Assembly: GCA_002310075.1 (NCBI GenBank)
Contig: DBXU01000085.1
Location: 3,472-35,420 of the forward strand
DNA from: Bacteroidales bacterium UBA1204
Lineage (GTDB): Bacteria > Bacteroidota > Bacteroidia > Bacteroidales > F082
Direction: 5' to 3'
DNA: 31,949 nt
In this document: positions 26,800 to 31,949 of the stretch, piece after piece
How positions within the stretch are numbered: the stretch's first letter is position 1
How the letters are laid out: each line of letters starts with the position of its first letter
Notes under the pieces: generated by a model
What the model was told of the DNA's origin: nothing
What the model saw: the letters and a program-made list of their open reading frames with translations, nothing else
Database searches by the model: none
Position numbers and translations under genes: made by a program

Positions 26800-28356
26800 A
26801 TGAAAAAGCTCCTCCTCATAGCATCTTTACTCCTTGCCAGTTGGACTATGGCTCAGCAGGTGGAGCCCGTGCGCTATGAGGTAAACCGTTGGAACAAGGA
26901 GCAAGGCTTTCATTTTCAGTCATTTGATGAAAAAGGTGGCCTTGTGGTTTACGAGACCGAAAAGACCGACAAACAGAAACACAGTTTGTGGAACTTCACC
27001 TGTCTCGATACCAGCCTTTACGAGACCCGCAGTGACTTGATTCCCCTGCCCGAAAAACTCAAGTTTGTCGACGCTGGTAGCGATAGCCGTTATGCAGCTT
27101 TCCTTTTTGCCAACGAGAACAACAAAAAAGCATCTGACACACTGGATTTCCTTGTGGTTAGTTTTGATCGGAAGGAGAACAGTTATAAAACTTTTTGGGA
27201 TAAATGGCCCGAAAAGTCAGTGCCACTTTCGGTTGAAGTCGCTGATGGCACAATGCTGATGGCACTCAATAATAGAAGCGGGAATGGCGCTTTGTATTTT
27301 TATGATTTGACCTCCGATGATCGTCGCGTGGTGACACCTTCTTCTTCAAGTTTTGTGTTGTTTCAAACCAAAGCTTTCTGCAGAGAGCATTGCTTTGTGG
27401 TGGCATCAAAGGAATTCGAGAATAAACGCTTTGTTTCGACCTCTTTCCTGGTTTATTCAACTAATGGCAACTTGCAGGGCAGTTATCGTTATGAGAACAT
27501 GCCTCGTGCTGCCTTGGGTCGTATGGTATTTCGTTTTGACGGAGGGGGAAATCTTATAGTTATCGGAACACTAGAGCGTGAGACAGGTAAGAAAGTAAAG
27601 CTTGAAGGCATCACGGATAATTTCGACAAGGAGAGCATCGGCGTGGTGTGGATGCGGTTCGCTTCAGGCTCACCTGATAGCAAAGTATATTTGTTCAAGG
27701 ATATGCCTGAAATTGAGCATGCTTTGACAGCTTCCGACCGTGTTAGGTTGCGCGAGGAAAAATTGAGAATCAGCAAAAACAAGAAATCATCTAAAGGTGA
27801 GATTGCCTTCCAATTCATGGAGCCTCGACTTACAGATTTTGGCTCTCTTACCGTTTTTGCAGCGGAGGCTTTTATGCCTTGCTATCATACGGAAACCCGT
27901 ATGAGTTATGGCTATTATGGTTACTATGGAGGCTATCCGTACACCTACACCGTGTTTGATGGCTATGACTTTTTCAGTGAGGTACTTTTGGCATTCGATC
28001 AAGAAGGGCATTTGCAGTGGCAGCAATCGGTGAAGTTTGATAATGAGCTTACCACTGATTTGTGGCCTCATGCTGCCGAAGGGGTTTGTTATGATGAGTT
28101 GGTTGTTGTCTCTCCATACCGAAACAGCTTGCGATACACTGCATTTGATGTGAATGGTCAAGCCTTGATGAACCAACAAAGTGAAAAAATGGATCCCATA
28201 CACGGCGCTGATTATGTTGAAGACGAATACTTTTGTCAAATCGCGAAATGGTATGATAAACGATTCCTGCTTTTCGGTTCGCAGATTATCCAAAATAGCA
28301 CACAACCTAAACCCAGGCGGACTGTTTATTATTTGCAAAAAGTTCAATACGATTGA
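26800..28356 (+). CDS. Secreted protein of unknown function
   Basis: A 518-residue protein from the ATG at 26800, which gives signal peptide MKKLLLIASLLLASWTMAQ; an in-frame ATG at 26779 falls within a repeat element and is rejected. I do not recognise the family. The sequence is made of short beta-strand-like segments with repeated aromatic residues (LLAFDQEGHLQWQQSV, LVYSTNGNLQGSYRY), which suggests a beta-propeller-like or similar all-beta fold. A Tyr/Gly-rich segment, MSYGYYGYYGGYPYTYT, lies about two thirds along. There is no T9SS sorting domain: the end is TVYYLQKVQYD. It probably resides in the periplasm or envelope. The next gene begins 3 bases after its stop, which implies co-transcription with the following two genes. 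Confidence 0.7.
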   Translation: MKKLLLIASLLLASWTMAQQVEPVRYEVNRWNKEQGFHFQSFDEKGGLVVYETEKTDKQKHSLWNFTCLDTSLYETRSDLIPLPEKLKFVDAGSDSRYAAFLFANENNKKASDTLDFLVVSFDRKENSYKTFWDKWPEKSVPLSVEVADGTMLMALNNRSGNGALYFYDLTSDDRRVVTPSSSSFVLFQTKAFCREHCFVVASKEFENKRFVSTSFLVYSTNGNLQGSYRYENMPRAALGRMVFRFDGGGNLIVIGTLERETGKKVKLEGITDNFDKESIGVVWMRFASGSPDSKVYLFKDMPEIEHALTASDRVRLREEKLRISKNKKSSKGEIAFQFMEPRLTDFGSLTVFAAEAFMPCYHTETRMSYGYYGYYGGYPYTYTVFDGYDFFSEVLLAFDQEGHLQWQQSVKFDNELTTDLWPHAAEGVCYDELVVVSPYRNSLRYTAFDVNGQALMNQQSEKMDPIHGADYVEDEYFCQIAKWYDKRFLLFGSQIIQNSTQPKPRRTVYYLQKVQYD

Positions 28357-28359
28357 GTT

Positions 28360-29028
28360 ATGATTGGGAGTTGGATAGATTATTTGCTGAAACGCAAAAG
28401 CGAGTATAAGATCCATTCGCCTTTTGTCTATGATTTCATGCGAAAGGTGTTGAACGACCATGGCACCAACCGTGATTATGACACAATATATCGTATTGCC
28501 CGATTGCTTGACAAGCGTAAGCATATTAGCTATAACCAACGGAAGCAGAGTCGTTTGCTATATCGTTTGGTACGTTATTTTGAACCAGAATCGGTGGTTT
28601 CATTCGGGAAGTTGTCGGCGCTAAACACCTCGGCATTGGCTTTGGGCCATCTTCAAACGAAGGTTTACCTTGAAGAATCGGACGATTTCTTGGAGACCCT
28701 TAATTCGATGGGCGTCGTCAACGTTAGTCTGATTCAGCCAGCCGAGTTCGACTCCGAGCATTTCAAGCGACTCAACACGGGTTTTGTTTTCTTTAGCCGT
28801 GATTCCTTTGAGGAGGATACATGGGATTATCTTGCCGATTGCTTAAGCCATAAGACCTCTGAATCGGTATTTGTCTTTGAAGGAATTCACCACAATCGTG
28901 ACATGCAGGATGCTTGGGAAGAAATCAAAGCGAATGAAGATGTTTCGGTCACATTTGACCTCTATTGTGTTGGTTTGGTCTTTTTTAGGGAAGGAATCGA
29001 AAAACAGGATTTTGTATTAAAGTGTTAA
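28360..29028 (+). CDS. Class I methyltransferase-like protein, degenerate SAM site
   Basis: A 222-residue protein. It has the opening EYKIHSPFVYDFMRKVL and the end AWEEIKANEDVSVTFDLYCVGLVFFREG, which I associate with a Bacteroidota family annotated as class I SAM-dependent methyltransferase. In that family the first motif normally reads like an acidic residue and a glycine-rich loop. Here the matching region reads ESVVSFGKLSALNTSALALG, without a clear GxGxG, and the usual Asp-rich IDDIHW-type stretch reads VFEGIHHNRDM. SAM binding is therefore doubtful. It starts 3 bases after the preceding gene and ends 4 bases before the cobalamin adenosyltransferase gene. No signal peptide; probably cytoplasmic. 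The substrate is unknown. Confidence 0.65.
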   Translation: MIGSWIDYLLKRKSEYKIHSPFVYDFMRKVLNDHGTNRDYDTIYRIARLLDKRKHISYNQRKQSRLLYRLVRYFEPESVVSFGKLSALNTSALALGHLQTKVYLEESDDFLETLNSMGVVNVSLIQPAEFDSEHFKRLNTGFVFFSRDSFEEDTWDYLADCLSHKTSESVFVFEGIHHNRDMQDAWEEIKANEDVSVTFDLYCVGLVFFREGIEKQDFVLKC

Positions 29029-29032
29029 GAAA

Positions 29033-29593
29033 ATGAAGAATATAACTTATACGAGAACGGGTGACGAAGGCAAGACTTCGCTGATTGGCGGCTTGCGCGT
29101 TGCGAAATATGATGATAGGGTGGAAGCTTATGGCATTGTCGATGAGTTGAGCGCTTTCGTAGGCGTGCTTTATGACCAAGAAGGTGTCTCCGATGATATA
29201 AAGACGGTTTTGGACAACGTCCAGAACAAGTTGTTTACGATCGAATCGCATTTCGCCTTGGACGAAAACTCCGAGGTCAAGAAGATGATCCCTGTCTTGT
29301 ATCCTGATGATGTGGCGTTCTTGGAACATGAAATTGACGTGATGAACGAACAACTGCCTGAATTGAAAAGTTTCGTCATTCCGGGAGGTAATCTCAAGGC
29401 GAGTCACGCCCATGTGTGTCGCACGATATGCCGCAGGGCGGAGCGTCAAGGGTGGCGTTTGGCCGCACAGCACCCCGTTGATTCTCTTGATTTGAAGTAC
29501 CTCAATAGACTCTCGGATTATTTCTTTGTTTTGGCAAGATTTTTTGCTTTTTTAGACAAAGACGGCGAAAATAGCTGGGAATCAAACAAATAA
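29033..29593 (+). CDS. pduO: PduO-type ATP:cob(I)alamin adenosyltransferase
   Basis: A 186-residue protein with the family start YTRTGDEGKTSLIGG (residues 6-20), which contacts ATP, then VEAYGIVDELSAFVG, ending with HVCRTICRRAERQGW (residues 127-141) holding the conserved Arg-rich ATP/cobalamin site, and DSLDLKYLNRLSDYFFVLAR. It transfers the adenosyl group of ATP to cob(I)alamin, giving coenzyme B12 for radical enzymes such as methylmalonyl-CoA mutase or ethanolamine/diol lyases. Length is standard. No cobalamin riboswitch is seen in front of the operon. It follows the methyltransferase-like gene by 4 bases. Confidence 0.95.
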   Translation: MKNITYTRTGDEGKTSLIGGLRVAKYDDRVEAYGIVDELSAFVGVLYDQEGVSDDIKTVLDNVQNKLFTIESHFALDENSEVKKMIPVLYPDDVAFLEHEIDVMNEQLPELKSFVIPGGNLKASHAHVCRTICRRAERQGWRLAAQHPVDSLDLKYLNRLSDYFFVLARFFAFLDKDGENSWESNK

Positions 29594-29620
29594 AAAATCG
29601 TTATTTTTACAAAAAAGCCC

Positions 29621-29650
29621 TTGCTAGTATAAAAAATACTTGTACTTTTG
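29621..29650 (+). promoter_or_regulatory. Promoter of the DUF2795 gene
   Basis: The -33 TTG (29621-29623) and -7 TACTTTTG (29643-29650, followed by C) are 19 bases apart, a good Bacteroidota-type promoter; the ATG is 27 bases further on. Confidence 0.75.
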
Positions 29651-29677
29651 CGCGCTCAAACAAAACCGAAATAGACT

Positions 29678-29899
29678 ATGTATTGGACACTAGAATTAGC
29701 CTCAAAATTGGAAGATGCTCCGTGGCCAGCCACCCGAGACGAGTTGTTGGATTGGGCTTTGCGTACAGGAGCGCAAGAAGAGATTATCGAAAACTTACAG
29801 GAAATCGAAGATGAAGGCGAAATCTACGAACGTATCGAAGACCTTTGGCCAGAATATCCAACCAAGGATGACTTCTTTTTCCACGAAGATGAGTATTAA
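29678..29899 (+). CDS. DUF2795-family small acidic protein
   Basis: A 73-residue, strongly acidic protein: MYWTLELASKLEDAPWPATR, then DELLDWALRTGAQEEIIENL, ending FFFHEDEY. The PWPATxxELxxxA stretch and the following ENLQEIED are what I recall of the DUF2795 family, widespread and near-identical among Bacteroidales. The function is unknown. It is soluble and has no signal peptide or cysteine. It has its own promoter (29621-29650) and an intrinsic terminator at 29945-29974, so it is a single-gene unit. Confidence 0.88.
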   Translation: MYWTLELASKLEDAPWPATRDELLDWALRTGAQEEIIENLQEIEDEGEIYERIEDLWPEYPTKDDFFFHEDEY

Positions 29900-29944
29900 G
29901 CGGTTTTTCCGCCTTATTCCCTAACAAAGAGGCACTTATAAACT

Positions 29945-29974
29945 TGGGCATCAGTTAGTTCTGATGCCCATTTT
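29945..29974 (+). terminator. Intrinsic terminator after the DUF2795 gene
   Basis: A perfect 10-bp stem TGGGCATCAG (29945-29954) and CTGATGCCCA (29961-29970), loop TTAGTT, followed by TTTTATTTG. It lies 46 bases after the stop. Confidence 0.88.
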
Positions 29975-30017
29975 ATTTGTTTTTTGGGCTAATTTGGCTA
30001 ATGAACTTGACTAAAAC

Positions 30018-30048
30018 TTGGGCGTTTGATCAAAAACTCTTAAATTTG
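30018..30048 (+). promoter_or_regulatory. Promoter of the 30077-30981 cassette
   Basis: The -33 TTG (30018-30020) and -7 TAAATTTG (30041-30048, followed by C) are 20 bases apart. Transcription would start near 30055, about 22 bases before an ATG at 30077 but about 90 bases before the ATG at 30145. Confidence 0.72.
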
Positions 30049-30076
30049 CACAATAATAGAATTGAGTTTCTCACGG

Positions 30077-30351
30077 ATGCCGAAAGGCTATTCGAGTAGG
30101 CATATTAAAAGTTGCGCCCGATGACGTATTTAGGGTAAAGGAAAATGGCTTGGGATTCAAGATATTTTGAAGTGGGTGTAGTAAAGATTGTTAATGGTAA
30201 TGTTAACCTTTACCTTCCACATGGGTATTATGAGACCGTTTATGTCGGCAATGCCGTTGCAGCCAGATGGCAAGGCGGCAATTTGATAGTTGAACTATCG
30301 AACGGGCAAGTACGAAAGTATGACGGGAAGTCCAGTTATGTAACCATATAA
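30077..30351 (+). pseudogene. Apparent 90-residue gene with two single-base frameshifts
   Basis: From the ATG at 30077 the frame reads MPKGYSSRHIK and would stop at 30124. If one A of the AAAA run at 30107-30110 is ignored, it continues VAPDDVFRVKENGLGFKIF. If one T of the TTTT run at 30165-30168 is also ignored, it joins the frame of the intact 68-residue ORF at EVGVVKIVNG. The joined product would be 90 residues, starting at the normal distance from the promoter. This is a direct reading of the frames; whether the gene is decayed, mis-sequenced or translated by slippage is open. A short basic 15-residue ORF (30077-30124) is the only other product here. Confidence 0.5.
30145..30351 (+). CDS. 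Small hypothetical protein, likely partial
   Basis: The intact open frame encodes 68 residues, starting MAWDSRYFEVGVVKIVNGNV and ending with RWQGGNLIVELSNGQVRKY and DGKSSYVTI. The alternating hydrophobic and polar pattern implies a small beta-sheet domain. I do not recognise the family. AAAGGA sits only 3 bases before the ATG, too close for a good ribosome site. The leader from the promoter would be unusually long (about 90 bases). These points, together with readable protein in the other frames upstream, suggest that the real gene begins at 30077 and that this ORF is its 3' part. Two stops (TAA TGA) separate it from the next ORF, which lies in the same frame. An immunity or partner role for the next gene is speculation. 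Confidence 0.5.
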   Translation: MAWDSRYFEVGVVKIVNGNVNLYLPHGYYETVYVGNAVAARWQGGNLIVELSNGQVRKYDGKSSYVTI

Positions 30352-30396
30352 TGAAAAGGTAATGGCCACAATGATAGTCGAAAAGCTTGGCGAGTG

Positions 30397-30981
30397 ATGT
30401 ATTTCTCAATACCCTATTTACGTACCATGTCATCTTTTTACTCTCGTCTCAAGCTTTCCGCCCAAATTACCCGAGGCCTCTTCCTGACCGACAATAAACG
30501 TTCGCCATGGGGCCGCGTGTGGCAAATCCTTTCAAGGTTCACTTGGGAGCTGCCGCAGACCCTTGTGGGCTGGCTATATACTATGATGCGGGCACTTGCT
30601 GGTCAAGTCGACCGTGTCGACACGTTGGGTGGCATCACTTTTGCTACTAAGAAAAATTGGTCTTATAGCATGGGTGTATCGCTTGGCACGTACGTTGACC
30701 TGTGGGCAGGCAGTTGGATGCGGGGCGAAGGGGTGGCTTTTATCCTTGGCAACCAAATCTGCCAGCACGAATTCGGCCATACCGCCGACAGCCAACGCTT
30801 TGGCTGGCTCTATCTCCCCTTTATCGGGCTGCCCAGCCTTCTGAGTGCCATTGGCAATGGTGACCACAATGTGTTTTGGACTGAGATACGCGCCAACCGT
30901 CATGCTAAATATTATTTTGGCAAATACTACAGCATTGCTTGGAATGAGAATGGTTACCCCACCGAAACAGGTCTTGCCTAG
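30397..30981 (+). CDS. HExxH-motif protein, Rhs-toxin-tip-like
   Basis: A 194-residue protein from the ATG at 30397; an in-frame ATG at 30427 (MSSFYSRLKLSAQI) is a good alternative. The centre reads CQHEFGHTADSQRFGWLYLP, with the zincin-type HExxH at residues 124-128 and a further Glu163 in FWTEIRANRHAKYYFG as a possible third ligand. From memory, the order (TWELPQTLVG, HExGH, SQRxGxLYLPxxGLPSLxSA, FWTExxANxxA, YFG, YPT) occurs in C-terminal tips of Rhs-like polymorphic toxins and stand-alone proteins of Bacteroidota. I have not verified that any of them cuts protein. There is no signal peptide. It is preceded by the small gene at 30077-30351. It could be an effector, a fragment of one, or an ordinary membrane-associated peptidase. 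Confidence 0.65.
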   Translation: MYFSIPYLRTMSSFYSRLKLSAQITRGLFLTDNKRSPWGRVWQILSRFTWELPQTLVGWLYTMMRALAGQVDRVDTLGGITFATKKNWSYSMGVSLGTYVDLWAGSWMRGEGVAFILGNQICQHEFGHTADSQRFGWLYLPFIGLPSLLSAIGNGDHNVFWTEIRANRHAKYYFGKYYSIAWNENGYPTETGLA

Positions 30982-31029
30982 GGCTGCTTTTTTCCTTAAT
31001 GACTTTGCTGTGCCTTTTTTCTATTAGTA

Positions 31030-31061
31030 TTGAGATTTGAAAGCGTTTTCCCTTATCTTTG
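31030..31061 (+). promoter_or_regulatory. Promoter of hypB
   Basis: The -33 TTG (31030-31032) and -7 TATCTTTG (31054-31061, followed by C) are 21 bases apart. It overlaps an in-frame ATG at 31030, which rules that ATG out as the hypB start. Confidence 0.7.
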
Positions 31062-31083
31062 CAAAAAATTGAGAACCAAATTT

Positions 31084-31758
31084 ATGGACGAAGTTAAAGT
31101 TATTGAGATCAAGAAAAGTGTCTTCGAAGATAATGAAAAAGACGCAGATGCTCTTCGTAAAGAATTGAAAACCAGAGGTGTGTATCTTCTTAATTTGATG
31201 TCGGCCCCTGGAAGTGGTAAGACGACAACCCTCATTCAAACCATCAATCGCATCAAGGATAAGGTGCGTGTCGCAGTGATGGAAGCCGACATCGACAGCG
31301 ATGTGGATGCTGTCAAGATCGTGGAAGCCACCGGAATTCCGTCTATCCAACTCCATACAGGAGGCATGTGTCACCTCGATGCGGAGATGACACGGCAAGG
31401 GCTCGACAACGTGGCCCTGAAAGATGTGGATCTGGTCGTCCTCGAAAACGTGGGCAATCTTGTATGTCCCGCTGAATTCGACACGGGTGCCGTCCGCAAC
31501 GCAATGATTCTCTCCGTGCCGGAAGGCGACGACAAGCCGCTGAAATATCCTTTGATGTTCACGGTTTGTGACCTCGTTCTGATCAATAAGACGGATGTTA
31601 TGCCCTACTTCGACTTCGATCTCGAACGCTGCAAATCCTATATCCACCAGCGTAATCCCAAGGCACAAGTCATCCCCATTTGCGCCAAGACTGGGGAAGG
31701 CGTGGATGCCTTCGCCCAATGGCTCCTCGCCGAGGTCAACGCCTGGAAAAACAACTGA
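31084..31758 (+). CDS. hypB: Hydrogenase nickel incorporation GTPase HypB
   Basis: A 224-residue protein from the ATG at 31084; the in-frame ATG at 31030 lies within the promoter. It is a G3E-type GTPase with P-loop SAPGSGKTT (residues 40-48), EADIDSDVDA, the metal-site residues Cys96-His97 in GGMCHLDAEM and Cys128 in GNLVCPAEFD, and NKTDVMPY as the guanine-specificity motif. HypB helps deliver nickel to the large subunit of NiFe hydrogenases, normally together with HypA. It lacks the His-rich nickel-storage N-terminus and the N-terminal CxxCGC site of some HypB proteins. No other hyp or hydrogenase gene is visible, but the window ends soon after. The following partial gene starts 42 bases downstream. 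Confidence 0.95.
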   Translation: MDEVKVIEIKKSVFEDNEKDADALRKELKTRGVYLLNLMSAPGSGKTTTLIQTINRIKDKVRVAVMEADIDSDVDAVKIVEATGIPSIQLHTGGMCHLDAEMTRQGLDNVALKDVDLVVLENVGNLVCPAEFDTGAVRNAMILSVPEGDDKPLKYPLMFTVCDLVLINKTDVMPYFDFDLERCKSYIHQRNPKAQVIPICAKTGEGVDAFAQWLLAEVNAWKNN

Positions 31759-31800
31759 TAACTGAACAACTGCAAACTGATAACTCCAAACAAATATATT

Positions 31801-31949
31801 ATGCCCGAAATGTCAACCAAGTTTGTCCCCAAGCACAAAGGCGACAAAAACCCTAACCCGAAACTGTTGAAATTCGTCCGCCACGTCACGGACCGTATCC
31901 CAGGAAAAATCAAGATGGACACCGATGCCCCAGAGTATTGGGGGCTCGC
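31801..31949 (+). CDS. Start of an unidentified gene, cut by window edge
   Basis: An open frame from the ATG at 31801 runs off the window after 49 complete codons. It begins MPEMSTKFVPKHKGDKNPNP and continues through LLKFVRHVTDRIPGKIKM to DAPEYWGL. A second ATG at 31810 is possible. Codon use looks like real coding sequence and nothing stops the frame. I do not recognise a domain in this piece. Its place 42 bases after hypB suggests the same transcript and perhaps a link to hydrogenase or redox metabolism (inference only). Confidence 0.7.
   Translation, partial: MPEMSTKFVPKHKGDKNPNPKLLKFVRHVTDRIPGKIKMDTDAPEYWGL

Noticed and set aside
28340..29033. Cobalamin riboswitch near pduO
   Set aside because: The gaps are 3 and 4 bases, leaving no room, and no B12-box-like sequence was seen before the operon.
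29591..29610. AAAAAT-CGTT-ATTTTT hairpin after pduO
   Set aside because: The six A/T pairs are too weak to claim as a terminator.
30121..30138. Five-residue ORF MTYLG
   Set aside because: Too short to support, and the bases are better explained as part of the frameshifted gene at 30077-30351.
31030..31083. Longer N-terminus for HypB
   Set aside because: The sequence overlaps the promoter (31030-31061) and adds no HypB-like residues.

Overview
The window looks like a chromosomal segment of a Bacteroidota bacterium, most likely order Bacteroidales. The evidence is several secreted proteins with type IX secretion (T9SS) C-terminal domains, a T9SS plug-family protein, a PorV-family protein, two TonB-dependent-receptor-type barrels and a single-chain PurL. 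In addition, upstream sequences repeatedly match the Bacteroidota -7 promoter element TAnnTTTG (nine sites, all followed by C). Every convincing gene is on the + strand. I saw no tRNA, rRNA, CRISPR array, transposase or phage gene.

Layout. 1-9238: a TonB-dependent receptor cut by the left edge, a 1502-residue T9SS-type exported protein and a PorV/PorQ-family barrel, apparently one operon. 9267-10285: greA and a HIT-family gene, with an intrinsic terminator between the greA promoter and the greA start. 10294-14075: T9SS plug-family gene and priA. 14113-16659: a second TonB-receptor-like barrel preceded by a 9-bp direct repeat. 16713-20932: purL and a ybaK-type tRNA deacylase, with a 16-bp perfect palindrome in the purL leader. 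20920-23517: a secreted C10 cysteine peptidase with its own promoter. 23560-24900: mrp and nfu, an Fe-S cluster carrier pair. 25018-26694: a T9SS-sorted adhesin-like protein. 26800-29593: an unknown secreted protein, a methyltransferase-like protein with a degenerate SAM site and a PduO-type cobalamin adenosyltransferase. 29643-29970: a DUF2795 gene with a strong terminator. 30018-30981: a small accessory cassette. 31030-31949: hypB and the start of an unidentified gene that leaves the window.

Much of the window serves the cell envelope: three T9SS-type cargos, a probable T9SS accessory and a PorV-type barrel are interleaved with housekeeping genes. Three different palindromic intergenic repeats (10258-10285, 24906-24972, 26699-26783) punctuate gene boundaries.

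Most worth a second look are: the greA leader, which has the same architecture as the E. coli GraL leader; the cassette at 30077-30981, where a small gene appears to carry two compensating single-base frameshifts and is followed by an HExxH protein resembling tips of Rhs-type polymorphic toxins; and the purL palindrome. Family assignments come from reading the sequence and from memory of families, with no database search.
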